NCBI RefSeq assembly: GCF_003058465.1
Contig: NZ_CP028901.1
Coordinates: 3,906,001-3,970,000, forward strand
Source: Orrella marina
GTDB lineage: Bacteria > Pseudomonadota > Gammaproteobacteria > Burkholderiales > Burkholderiaceae_B
DNA length: 64,000 nt
Reading direction: 5' to 3'
Under the pieces are notes generated by a model. That model worked only from the letters and a program-made list of their open reading frames with translations. It ran no database searches and was not told where the DNA came from. Positions 56,277-64,000 of this stretch are shown in pieces (the stretch's first letter is position 1; each line of letters opens with the position of its first letter). The position numbers were made by a program, and so were the translations under genes.

Positions 56277-57532
56277 GCCAGTCCGAGCTTGGGCCAGACC
56301 GCGGCGCGGTCCGGCAGTATGCGGTCGTGACGGGTGCCTACTGGGGATTCACCTTGACGGACGGCGCGTTGCGCATGCTGGTTTTGTTGCATTTCTACCA
56401 GCTTGGCTATTCTCCGTTCACGCTGGCCTTTCTGTTCCTGTTGTACGAGTTTGCCGGGGTGCTGGCAAACTTGATTGGTGGCTGGCTGGCGACCCGGTAC
56501 GGCATCACACGCATGCTCAAGATTGGCCTGTCTTTGCAGATTGCCGGCTTTCTATGTCTGTCCGCGCTGTCGCCTCAGTGGTCAGTGACGCTTTCAGTTG
56601 TTTGGGTGGTGATGTCACAAGGCATCTGCGGTGTGGCCAAAGACCTGACCAAGACAGCCTCCAAATCAGCAATCAAGATCACGGCCAGTCAGGCACAAGG
56701 TCAGCTGTTTCGCTGGGTAGCGTGGTTTACGGGCAGCAAGAACGCCATGAAGGGAATTGGGTTCTTTCTGGGTGGATTGCTGCTCCAGGTGCTCGGGTTT
56801 TCTGGTGCGTTATGGGCGATGGCTGCAGGACTGCTTGTCGTGCTGGCTGGCGTGATCTGGCAACTGCCGCCGTTGATGGGGCGCAGCAAGGCTTCATCGA
56901 CTGCCCGTGAACTGTTTGCCAAGAATCGCGCCATCAATCTGCTTGCTGCTGCCAGGGTGTTCCTGTTTGGCGCAAGAGATGTCTGGTTTGTGGTCGGTGT
57001 GCCGGTATTCTTGTATGCATCTGGCTGGACATTCACCATGGTCGGTGCCTTTCTTGCTGTCTGGACGATCGGATACGGAATGGTGCAGGCTGTTGCACCG
57101 CAGTTGGTGCGGCGTAGTCAGGACGGCCTGTCAGCAGAAGTGCCAGCTGCCAGGCTCTGGTCGGGCTTGCTGGCCATTGTGCCGATCGCACTTGCAGTCC
57201 TGGTCAGTCAGAACGTTGCACATCTTGAGTGGTGGGTGGTGGCGGGTCTCGGAATATTCGGGTTTGCGTTTGCAGTCAATTCGTCGGTGCATTCCTATCT
57301 GATTCTTGCGTATGCGGGTTCAGAGAAGGCCGCTGAAGATGTGGGGTTCTACTACGCTGCCAACGCAGCAGGACGACTGATGGGGACGCTGTTATCCGGT
57401 CTGCTCTATCAGTGGGGCGGACTGGTCCTGTCGCTATCGGGGTCAGCCATCATGCTTTGTCTGTGCTGGCTTATCACCTTGATGCTTCCGGTGCGGGCGC
57501 AGTCCGGATCCTCGCAGAGTGTCGCGCGTTAG
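56273..57532 (+). CDS. arsJ: Organoarsenical efflux MFS transporter ArsJ
   Basis: A 419-residue MFS permease with twelve helices that exports 1-arseno-3-phosphoglycerate, which then breaks down to arsenate outside. Signature parts are [77 protein letters not shown] and [21 protein letters not shown]; the KD-TK-SKSA-KI helix is diagnostic of ArsJ. The ATGA overlap couples it to the GAPDH gene. arsR, arsC and acr3 or arsB, often found nearby in other genomes, are absent from the window. Confidence 0.95.
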   Translation: MSQSELGPDRGAVRQYAVVTGAYWGFTLTDGALRMLVLLHFYQLGYSPFTLAFLFLLYEFAGVLANLIGGWLATRYGITRMLKIGLSLQIAGFLCLSALSPQWSVTLSVVWVVMSQGICGVAKDLTKTASKSAIKITASQAQGQLFRWVAWFTGSKNAMKGIGFFLGGLLLQVLGFSGALWAMAAGLLVVLAGVIWQLPPLMGRSKASSTARELFAKNRAINLLAAARVFLFGARDVWFVVGVPVFLYASGWTFTMVGAFLAVWTIGYGMVQAVAPQLVRRSQDGLSAEVPAARLWSGLLAIVPIALAVLVSQNVAHLEWWVVAGLGIFGFAFAVNSSVHSYLILAYAGSEKAAEDVGFYYAANAAGRLMGTLLSGLLYQWGGLVLSLSGSAIMLCLCWLITLMLPVRAQSGSSQSVAR

Positions 57533-57535
57533 ATG

Positions 57536-57568
57536 GGCCGGATGGGCGCAAAGTGAGCCCATCCGGCC
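57536..57568. terminator. Perfect 12-base hairpin between convergent arsJ and the ABC operon
   Basis: GGCCGGATGGGC (57536-57547) and GCCCATCCGGCC (57557-57568) pair fully around a 9-base loop, 3 bases after the arsJ stop and 38 before the end of the oppD-like gene. No T run follows on either strand. It probably ends or protects both converging transcripts. Confidence 0.6.
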
Positions 57569-57606
57569 TGTCGTGCTGCTTGGTACGTACTGGTAGTGCG
57601 GCATTT

Positions 57607-58611
57607 TCAGACGGCTGCTGTGGTTGCCTCTGATACCGATTCGATGCGGATGCAGCGTGCCCGGTGAGTGTCATCGATCCAGGTTTCCTGCGGATCAATC
57701 TGACGACATTGTTCAGTTGCCCTGGGACAGCGAGGAGCAAACGAACAGCCCTCTGGCAGGTTAGCCAGATCGGGAGGGGATCCGGCGATCGTTTCAAGTC
57801 GTTCGCCTTTGGCGAACCCGCCATGCGATGCGCTCCTGAGCAATGCCTGGGTATAGGGGTGCGCCGGATGCCGGATGATCTCCCGAACCGGGCCTTCCTC
57901 TACGATTCGTCCCGCATACATTACGGCGATTCGGTCAGCTACTTCGACCGCCGCGCCGATGTCATGGGTCACAAAGATGACCGACAGGCCGAGCTCACGC
58001 TGGAGTTCCCGTAACAGCAGCAAGATCTGGATCTGGACAGTCGCGTCAAGTGCAGTTGTGGGCTCGTCCGCAAGCAGAAGCTTGGGTCGGCTCGCAAGCG
58101 CTAGCGAGATCATGGCGCGTTGGCGCATGCCCCCGGACATCTCGTGCGGATAAGCATTGAGTCGGCGTTGCGGACTCGGGATCCGGACCCGTTCGAACAG
58201 ATCCAGTGCCCGCTGAAGGGCTTCTTCACGGGTTACGTTGTCATGGCGGCGAATGGCTTCGGTGATCTGCTCGCCGACTGTGTAAACGGGATCCAGTGCC
58301 AGCAAAGGCTCCTGGAAGATCATTGACACCTTGCTGCCACGAAAGTCAGCCAGCGCCTTGCCCGAGAGCGTCATGACATCCTGCCCGTCCACCAGGATGC
58401 GTCCTTGCATCTGCGTGCGCCGCGGCGGGTGCAGCTTGAGGACCGATCGCAATGTGACACTTTTACCAGAACCTGACTCACCGATCAGTGCGATGACTTC
58501 GCCACGCTTGACGCTGAGGTTGACGCCGTCAACGGCTTTGACTGGCTTCTTGCCCGCATTGAAAGTGATGTTCAGGTTTTCGATCTTGATGAAGGCGAGA
58601 TCCGTTGTCAT
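57607..58611 (-). CDS. Peptide-type ABC transporter ATP-binding protein (OppD/DppD-like)
   Basis: A 334-residue ATPase, last gene of the importer operon. Walker A IGESGSGKSVTLR, Q-loop IFQEPLLALDPVYTVGEQI, signature EMSGGMRQRAMISLALA, Walker B LLLADEPTTALD and switch VTHDIGAAVEVADRIAVMYAGR are intact. The C-terminal oligopeptide/dipeptide region shows HPYTQALLRSA, AGSPPDLANLPEGCSFAPRCPRATEQC with the four-Cys pattern usual for the family. Starts 4 bases inside the end of the OppF-like gene (ATGA). Confidence 0.94.
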   Translation of the reverse strand: MTTDLAFIKIENLNITFNAGKKPVKAVDGVNLSVKRGEVIALIGESGSGKSVTLRSVLKLHPPRRTQMQGRILVDGQDVMTLSGKALADFRGSKVSMIFQEPLLALDPVYTVGEQITEAIRRHDNVTREEALQRALDLFERVRIPSPQRRLNAYPHEMSGGMRQRAMISLALASRPKLLLADEPTTALDATVQIQILLLLRELQRELGLSVIFVTHDIGAAVEVADRIAVMYAGRIVEEGPVREIIRHPAHPYTQALLRSASHGGFAKGERLETIAGSPPDLANLPEGCSFAPRCPRATEQCRQIDPQETWIDDTHRARCIRIESVSEATTAAV

Positions 58612-59654
58612 GCTGGCTCCTTGATGCGTTCAGGTTTGCGTTTATGCACGAAATCACTATCGGGTTCGTACATCAGACACGCAACAGACTGGCGGTTCTT
58701 ATGCATTCGCAGTTCGGGCTGCGCCTGCTGGCAGGCGGGCTGGGCGTGGATGCAGCGCGTATGAAAGCGACACCCGGCTGGCGGGTTGATCGGATTTGGT
58801 GGGTCGCCAGTGAGTGGTGGCTCCTCAGTCCGGTTATCTGGATCCAGTGACGGGATAGACGACAGCAGAGCGTTGGTATACGGATGCATTGGCGACTCGA
58901 ACATCGTTTCGCAATCACCGATCTCGATGATCTGGCCGAGATACATCACCATGACCCGGTCAGAGATGTACCGCACGACATTGAGGTCATGACTGATGAA
59001 GACGTAGGTCAGCCCAAACTCTTCCTTCAGGTCCAGCAGCAAGTTAAGGACCTGCGCTTCAACCGACTTGTCCAGCGCTGATACTGCTTCATCGAGCACG
59101 ATCAGTCGCGGTTGCAAGGCCAGCGCCCGGGCAATATTGACCCGCTGACGCTGACCGCCTGACAGTTCGTGCGTATAGCGTGCCGCAAACCGTCTGGGTT
59201 CGAGGCCGACGCGCGCGAGCAGGTCATGGGCTCGCTGGATGGATTCCTTGCGGCCGACACCATGGACCTGGGGTGCAAATGCGATCGAGTCTTCAATGGT
59301 GAGACGCGGATTAAGAGACGCATAGCTGTCCTGAAACACCATCTGCGCCTGACGTCTGAATGTTTTAAGGTTCAGGTCACGTCCGACTGTCAGACCATCG
59401 AACACAATGTCCCCCCGGTCCCGGTCGATCAGGTTCATCAGCAGTCTGGCTGTGGTGGATTTGCCGCAGCCCGATTCACCCACTACGCCAAGCGTTTCGC
59501 CCTTGAGGACATCGAATGACACATCATCGACCGCTCTGACAGCGCCGGTTGGACGCCCCAGAAAATCTTTGTTGAGCGCAAAGTGCTTGACCAGGTTCTT
59601 GACGTGCAGCAGTGGCTGTCCTGGTCCACCATAATCCGGATGTTTTGGTTTCAT
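58608..59654 (-). CDS. Peptide-type ABC transporter ATP-binding protein (OppF/DppF-like)
   Basis: A 348-residue ATPase, partner of the OppD-like protein. Walker [17 protein letters not shown]-loop [19 protein letters not shown], signature [17 protein letters not shown], Walker [18 protein letters not shown] and [23 protein letters not shown] are present. The end shows [12 protein letters not shown], then [19 protein letters not shown] with the cysteine pattern. The Walker B reads DEAVSALD rather than DEPTSALD, seen in some family members. It lies 2 bases after the permease gene. In this operon the F-type subunit precedes the D-type one. Confidence 0.94.
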   Translation of the reverse strand: MKPKHPDYGGPGQPLLHVKNLVKHFALNKDFLGRPTGAVRAVDDVSFDVLKGETLGVVGESGCGKSTTARLLMNLIDRDRGDIVFDGLTVGRDLNLKTFRRQAQMVFQDSYASLNPRLTIEDSIAFAPQVHGVGRKESIQRAHDLLARVGLEPRRFAARYTHELSGGQRQRVNIARALALQPRLIVLDEAVSALDKSVEAQVLNLLLDLKEEFGLTYVFISHDLNVVRYISDRVMVMYLGQIIEIGDCETMFESPMHPYTNALLSSIPSLDPDNRTEEPPLTGDPPNPINPPAGCRFHTRCIHAQPACQQAQPELRMHKNRQSVACLMYEPDSDFVHKRKPERIKEPA

Positions 59655-59656
59655 GA

Positions 59657-60556
59657 TCAGTCCTTGATTTCCATGGCGCTTCTGAGCCCGTCAGACAGCA
59701 GATTGAAGGCGATTGAGGTGATGAAGATCATCACGCCGGGCAGTGCAGCGATCCATGGCTGTACGTAGATGGCCGTGCGCAACGTGTTGAGCATCAGGCC
59801 CCACTCCGGCTCTGGCGGTTTGACACCAAGCCCAAGGAAGCTCAGTCCTGATGCGAGAATCATGGACACTGCGATCAGACTGGTGGAATATACGAAGATA
59901 GGTCCGAGTACATTGCCCAGCACGTGGACCCGCACAATCGTCATGGCGTTGGCACCAGACGCTCTGGCTGCCTCCACAAAGTCGCGACTTCGGATCTGCG
60001 TGGTTACGCTTTCTGCCACCCGCGCAATCGGTGCGATGAACACCAGCGTGAGCGAGATCAGTGAGTTGGTGATGCCTGCCCCGAGTACGCCCGAGAGTGC
60101 GATGGCCAGCAGCACCGACGGGAACGCGTAGAACACATCGATCGTGCGCATGATGAGGCTGTTGATCCAGCCACCGGCGTAGCCTGCAATGATGCCGATC
60201 ACTGACCCGATCACGAATGCGAAGATTACCGGGGTGATTCCCATGAAAAGCGACAGTCGTGCCCCCACGATGAGTCGTGACAGCATGTCGCGACCCAGTT
60301 CGTCTGTGCCCAGTGGGTGACCTTCAAAGCCGATCGGCTTGAGGCGTTTCATGATCGAGCTCTGATACGGATCATCAGGAGCTAGCCAGGGGCCAAATAT
60401 GCCCATGGTGATCAGCGCCAGAATCACCAGAGCGGCACCCATAGCGACCGGGTCGCGCAGAAGTCGTTTGACGACGTTTTCCCAGTAGCCGGCAGATCGT
60501 TCGAAGACCAGCTCGGGAACCTTGGACGGATTGACCGTCACACTGAGTGAGTTCAT
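59657..60556 (-). CDS. Peptide-type ABC transporter permease (DppC-like)
   Basis: A 299-residue inner membrane subunit with an N-terminal OppC_N segment (RLLRDPVAMGAALVILALITMGIFGPWLAPDDPYQ) followed by HPLGTDELGRDMLSRLIVGARLSL and six helices overall. The ATPase-docking loop is VEAARASGANAMTIVRVHVLGNVLGPIFV, and the end has LSFLGLGVKPPEPEWGLML, typical of DppC. 23 bases separate it from the DppB-like gene. Confidence 0.94.
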   Translation of the reverse strand: MNSLSVTVNPSKVPELVFERSAGYWENVVKRLLRDPVAMGAALVILALITMGIFGPWLAPDDPYQSSIMKRLKPIGFEGHPLGTDELGRDMLSRLIVGARLSLFMGITPVIFAFVIGSVIGIIAGYAGGWINSLIMRTIDVFYAFPSVLLAIALSGVLGAGITNSLISLTLVFIAPIARVAESVTTQIRSRDFVEAARASGANAMTIVRVHVLGNVLGPIFVYSTSLIAVSMILASGLSFLGLGVKPPEPEWGLMLNTLRTAIYVQPWIAALPGVMIFITSIAFNLLSDGLRSAMEIKD

Positions 60557-60579
60557 TTCAGTTTCTCCGTGAATCTGGG

Positions 60580-61533
60580 TCAGGTACGCGCGATGCGCGG
60601 ATCAAGAATGCTCTGCATGGTGTCCACGATTAGGTTCAGCACAACGAAGAACGTTGCGAGCACCAGAATCGTTCCCTGGAGCAGAGGCAGATCACGCTGG
60701 AAGATGGCTGAATTGAGCAGCAGGCCTGTTCCCGGCCAGGAGAACACGGTCTCGATGAGGATGGAGCCTCCCAGCAGATAGCCGAGTTGCAAGCCCATCA
60801 CGGCCAGTGCGGTGGGAGCTGCGTTCTTGACGACGTGCCAGAAGATACCCAGATCTGTCAGTCCTTTGGCGCGCAGACCAACAATGAATTCCTGGTTCAG
60901 GATTTCAGCGACCAGTGCGCGAACGGTGCGGGCGATGATTCCCATGGGGATCACGCTCATGGTGATGGCGGGCAGGATGATGTGTTGGATGTGTACCCAG
61001 TTCCATTGCCAGTCGCTTGATCCGCCTGGACCCGCACCACTGGGTGGCAGCCACATCAGGGTGGAGCTGAAGATGATCACGAGAACCATACCCAGCCAGT
61101 AGTGTGGAACACTCACACCTAGAACCGAAGTAGCCGAGGCGGCTTTGTCGATCCATGAGTTCTGGAAGTAGCCCGCTACAAACCCGAACAGACAGCCGAG
61201 CACAAAGCCGATCAGGGTTGCGACCCATGCCAGTCGCAAGGTGTTGACCACGGCCGTCATCACTTCCTGTGTGACTGGGCGTCCGGTAGCGATCGAGGTT
61301 CCCAGGTCTCCTTGCAATGCTCGTCCGATCCAGGAGATGAACTGTTCATACAGGGGGCGATCGAAACCGTAGAGCTGGCGCAACTGGTTTTGCAACTCAA
61401 CAGACGCGTCGGCAGGCAGGATAGAAACCAGGGGGTCACCGGGTGACAGGTGAACCAGCGCAAAGCAGACCAGTGCGACACCGAGCATGATGGGCACGGT
61501 GTAGATGATTCTTCTGATCAGGAAATTCAGCAT
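60580..61533 (-). CDS. Peptide-type ABC transporter permease (DppB-like)
   Basis: A 317-residue inner membrane subunit beginning MLNFLIRRIIYTVPIMLGVALVCFALVHLSPGDP, with LRQLYGFDRPLYEQFISWIGRALQGDLGTS, then LVAEILNQEFIVGLRAKGLTDLGIFWHVVKNAAPTALAVMGLQLGYLLGGSILIETVFSWPGTG, both hallmarks of DppB. Six helices. It is separated from the binding-protein gene upstream by 107 bases that contain three consecutive hairpins, which probably set its expression below that of the binding protein. Confidence 0.95.
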   Translation of the reverse strand: MLNFLIRRIIYTVPIMLGVALVCFALVHLSPGDPLVSILPADASVELQNQLRQLYGFDRPLYEQFISWIGRALQGDLGTSIATGRPVTQEVMTAVVNTLRLAWVATLIGFVLGCLFGFVAGYFQNSWIDKAASATSVLGVSVPHYWLGMVLVIIFSSTLMWLPPSGAGPGGSSDWQWNWVHIQHIILPAITMSVIPMGIIARTVRALVAEILNQEFIVGLRAKGLTDLGIFWHVVKNAAPTALAVMGLQLGYLLGGSILIETVFSWPGTGLLLNSAIFQRDLPLLQGTILVLATFFVVLNLIVDTMQSILDPRIART

Positions 61534-61560
61534 GGGGTACCTCGAATTGACAAGTCAGGC

Positions 61561-61632
61561 AGGACCATGACGTCCTGCAGAGCCCTGACGGGCAAGTGCC
61601 CGCCAGGGCGGACAGGGCGAGTGCCCTGTTCC
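61561..61632 (-). promoter_or_regulatory. Three consecutive hairpins between binding-protein and permease genes
   Basis: AGGAC (61561) pairs with GTCCT (61572-61576). CCCTG-A-CGGGC (61583-61593) pairs with GCCCG-C-CAGGG (61598-61608) around AAGT. GGACAGGGC (61610-61618) pairs with GCCCTGTTCC (61623-61632) around GAGT with one bulge. They follow the stop of the binding-protein gene on the minus strand. Such elements commonly stabilise the upstream mRNA part after processing; the role here is inferred. Confidence 0.6.
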
Positions 61633-61640
61633 GGTCACTA

Positions 61641-63317
61641 CTACTGCATCGACATTGGTGCGATATCGATGAACCAGCTCTTGGGCTGGACTACACCTTG
61701 CACTTTCGGGCTCATGACGCGAGGTCCAGTGTCGTGTGCAATCCAGACAAAGGGGGCTTCCTCGACGATCTTGGCGTGTAGCTTGGCCAGTGCCGCGTCA
61801 CGGGCCTCGTCCTCGAAGGTCGTCCGGGCGTTGGCGATCAGTTCGTCAAGCTCCGGGCTGGTGAAGTAGCCCCAGTTATTCGACACTGGAGGCAAGGCAC
61901 CACTACTGGAAAAACGTACCATTGCAAAGAATGGATCCATGGCCGCGAAGCTCACGTTGGTGGCCGTGGCACCGTTGGCCGACGGATCCTTGGCACCTTT
62001 GCGCCAGTTGGTAAAGAGGGTGTTCCATTCGATGACATCGAACTCGATGTCGATGAAGCACTCCTTCAGGGACTGCTGGACGTATTCGTTCATGGGCAGA
62101 GGCTGCATCTGACCTGAACCGGATGCCGAGATCTGTACCTTGGTCTTCATCGGTTTGTCCGCCGAGTAGCCAGCTTCCTGCATCAGTTTCTTGGCGGCGT
62201 CCGGGTCGTAACGGATGTCAAACGTCGGATTACCCCACCATGGGTGTCCGGGCGGTACCGTTCCTTTGGGGATGCCCATCTGTCCGCCGAGCAGTGTCTT
62301 CAGCCCTTCGCGATCCACGCACAGATTGGCTGCGTGCCTGACACGCTTGTCGTTCCAGGGTGAGCCTTCGACAAACGACAGTTGCCAGGGCCAGACGTGT
62401 GGCTGGGGGTTGCTGTAGATCTTGAACCCGCGTGATTCCATTTGCGGAATGGCGTCTGGGGAGGGGGCCTCGATCCAGTCGACCTGCCCGGAGAGCAGCG
62501 CAGCTGTTCTCGCGTTGGCTTCAGGCATCGGGATCATGATCACCCGGTCAAGGGTGGGCGTGCGCTTGGGGTCCCAGTAATCCTTGTTGGCGACAACCTC
62601 CAGGCGTTCACGCGGGACAAAACGATCCATTTTGAATGGGCCTGTTCCGGATGCATCTGAGGCAAAAGCGATCCAGGCCTGCTTGGCACGTTCGGATGGG
62701 TCGGTCACATTAGCGGGTACCGCGTCGTACTTGGCCTGCCAGTGCGTCGGTGATGCCATGAACAGATTGGTCAGGTTGATCGGCAGGAACGAGTCTGGTT
62801 CACTCGTGGTGAGTTCAACAGTGAAGTCATCAATCTTGCGCGCACTGCGTAGTGTGGGCATGCGCGAAGCAGTGACACCCACCTGACTTGCATCAAAATG
62901 TGGTGCGTTCTGGTCCAGCACTTTCTGTACGTTCCAGACGACCGCATCGGCGTTGAACGGCGATCCATCGTGGAATTTAATGCCGTCGCGCAATTTGAAG
63001 ATCCACTTGGTCTGATCCTGCGGATCAACTTGCCAGGAGGTCGCCAGGCCCGGAATCAGTACACTCGGGTTGTCGTAACTCGACAGATCCCAGTGAGTCA
63101 GCGCGTCGTACATCGGGATGCCGCTAAACCGGTTGCCTTCAAAGCCTTGATCGGGCTGACCCAGTGTGCGGGGAATGTCTGCTGCAGTCATGCCGATACG
63201 CAGTACTTTCTCCTGTGCGGCGACCGGGCCCGCCGTAACGGCCATGAGTGCGGCGCAAATCGCAGCCAGTCGCAGTGGTCCGAATGTGCGGCGGTGAGTG
63301 GGTGATGTCGATTTCAT
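61641..63317 (-). CDS. Peptide-type ABC transporter substrate-binding protein (DppA/OppA-like)
   Basis: A 558-residue periplasmic protein of solute-binding family 5. A Sec signal peptide (MKSTSPTHRRTFGPLRLAAICAALMAVTAG, cleavage near VAAQ) leads into EKVLRIGMTAADIPRTLGQPDQG, YDALTHWDLSSYD, PGLATSWQVDPQDQTKWIFKLRDGIKFHDGSPFNADAVVWNV (the SBP_bac_5 signature) and NLCVDREGLKTLLGGQMGIPKGTVPPGHPWWG. The ligand may be a peptide, an amide or another small molecule. It is the first gene of the operon and divergent from a hydantoin-racemase-like gene, suggesting a hydantoin- or N-carbamoyl-amino-acid-related ligand, but this is not shown. Confidence 0.93.
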   Translation of the reverse strand: MKSTSPTHRRTFGPLRLAAICAALMAVTAGPVAAQEKVLRIGMTAADIPRTLGQPDQGFEGNRFSGIPMYDALTHWDLSSYDNPSVLIPGLATSWQVDPQDQTKWIFKLRDGIKFHDGSPFNADAVVWNVQKVLDQNAPHFDASQVGVTASRMPTLRSARKIDDFTVELTTSEPDSFLPINLTNLFMASPTHWQAKYDAVPANVTDPSERAKQAWIAFASDASGTGPFKMDRFVPRERLEVVANKDYWDPKRTPTLDRVIMIPMPEANARTAALLSGQVDWIEAPSPDAIPQMESRGFKIYSNPQPHVWPWQLSFVEGSPWNDKRVRHAANLCVDREGLKTLLGGQMGIPKGTVPPGHPWWGNPTFDIRYDPDAAKKLMQEAGYSADKPMKTKVQISASGSGQMQPLPMNEYVQQSLKECFIDIEFDVIEWNTLFTNWRKGAKDPSANGATATNVSFAAMDPFFAMVRFSSSGALPPVSNNWGYFTSPELDELIANARTTFEDEARDAALAKLHAKIVEEAPFVWIAHDTGPRVMSPKVQGVVQPKSWFIDIAPMSMQ

Positions 63318-63504
63318 GAGCTCTCCAGATTGATTGGATGGAACAGATTGCAGAGGCTGGGCAGGCTTGCATTCACCTCTTTACGCTTCACCAGGGTTGA
63401 TGCATAGTGCAGCCTGCATGAATAAATCCCCCGTGGCGTTTGCGATGCAGCAAGAACCGTGCCAATGACCGGAGTGCCCCTGACCTTTCTGACTGGAGTC
63501 CAAC

Positions 63505-64000
63505 TTGAAATTGCTTGTCATTAACCCCAACACATCGGTCGAAATGACCCACTCGATTGATGTCGCTGCACGCGCGATTGCTGCGGCAGGTACCGAGATC
63601 CGGACAGTGTCCGGCGCGTTCGGACCGCTATCAATCGAAGGACATTTTGATGAGGTGATTGCTGCGGCAGCCGTGGTTGAACAAGTACGTGATGCCCGGG
63701 ACTGGTCACCCGATGGCATCGTGATCGCGTGTTTCGGTGACCCGGGCCTTGATGGTGCGCGCGAGGCGAGTGATGCACCGGTTCTGGGCATTGCCGAGGC
63801 AGCGTTTCATGCGGCAAGCATGGTCGCTACAGGATTCTCGGTTGTGACGACGATGTCGCGAACCTGCATCATTGCCGAACATCTGGTCCAGCGTTACGGT
63901 TTTGGACGTGCCTGCCGTGGCATTCACGGAACCGACATTCCAGTGCTGGAGCTGGAAGACTGCAATGGCGAGACTTTTGAACAGATGGTGCAGGTGGCCG
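63505..64000 (+). CDS. Asp/Glu/hydantoin racemase family protein (C-terminus cut by window edge)
   Basis: TTG start at 63505 (MKLLVINPNTSVEMT) with TGGAG about 7 bases ahead; 165 residues are visible before the window ends. The N-terminus LLVINPNTSVEMTHSI, then EGHFDEVIAAAAVVEQV and the first catalytic Cys in GIVIACFGDPGLDGAREASDAPVLGIAEAAFHAA, place it with hydantoin/allantoin racemases (HyuE/HpxA-like). The second catalytic Cys would lie beyond the edge. It is divergent from the peptide-type ABC operon with 187 bases between starts, so the two probably share control and substrate class. Confidence 0.9.
   Translation, partial: MKLLVINPNTSVEMTHSIDVAARAIAAAGTEIRTVSGAFGPLSIEGHFDEVIAAAAVVEQVRDARDWSPDGIVIACFGDPGLDGAREASDAPVLGIAEAAFHAASMVATGFSVVTTMSRTCIIAEHLVQRYGFGRACRGIHGTDIPVLELEDCNGETFEQMVQVA

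Overview
The window looks like chromosomal DNA of a betaproteobacterium of the order Burkholderiales, most likely close to Alcaligenaceae (Bordetella, Achromobacter, Pusillimonas or Orrella type). The evidence is conserved gene order: tsaE-amiC-mutL; an AddAB-like pair followed by ffs-dnaX-ybaB-recR; carAB; and greA, yhbY, rlmE, ftsH, folP, glmM, then ppx and ppk. The genus is inference. Most of the DNA is tightly packed housekeeping sequence with overlapping start and stop codons.

Layout. 1-4.8 kb, minus strand: mutL (cut by the window edge), amiC, tsaE and an AEC-type transporter. 5.2-17.2 kb, plus strand: xerD, tRNA-Arg(CCT), an MFS transporter, a 58-residue membrane peptide, AddB-like and AddA-like recombination nuclease/helicase genes, the SRP RNA gene, dnaX, ybaB and recR. 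17.5-21 kb: a DASS anion transporter, an SDR gene and transaldolase on the opposite strand. 21-25.5 kb: carA and carB with a strong terminator. 25.6-28.7 kb: an accessory block (SDR, phosphoglycerate-mutase-like phosphatase, TetR regulator, ferredoxin-NADP reductase) between carB and greA. 29.5-40.4 kb: greA, yhbY, rlmE, ftsH, folP, glmM, an OlsB-like N-acyltransferase behind phased Pho-box-like repeats, and the divergent ppx and ppk. The pst-pho genes found between glmM and ppk/ppx in many Burkholderiales are not here.

40.6-47.7 kb: tRNA-Pro(TGG), then a catabolic-looking module with a polyamine-type ABC transporter, a TRZ/ATZ-type amidohydrolase and a PuuE-type deacetylase/allantoinase homologue. 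Together they could import and hydrolyse a cyclic nitrogen compound. 47.8-54.9 kb: MarC, a five-PAS diguanylate cyclase, an OB-fold periplasmic protein and two glycosyltransferases. 55.2-57.5 kb: a two-gene arsenate detoxification operon (ArsJ-type GAPDH plus ArsJ) without arsR, behind another Pho-box-like element. 57.6-63.3 kb: a complete peptide-type ABC transporter. It is divergent from a hydantoin/Asp-Glu racemase that runs off the right edge.

Three genes (dnaX, the DASS transporter, tal) each have one reading-frame break at a run of four or five G or C, and each is repaired by adding one base. That pattern points to homopolymer undercalls in the assembly rather than three pseudogenes, although dnaX also has features compatible with recoding. 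The points most worth following are the two Pho-box-like elements, the ABC/amidohydrolase/PuuE module and the dnaX slippage sites.
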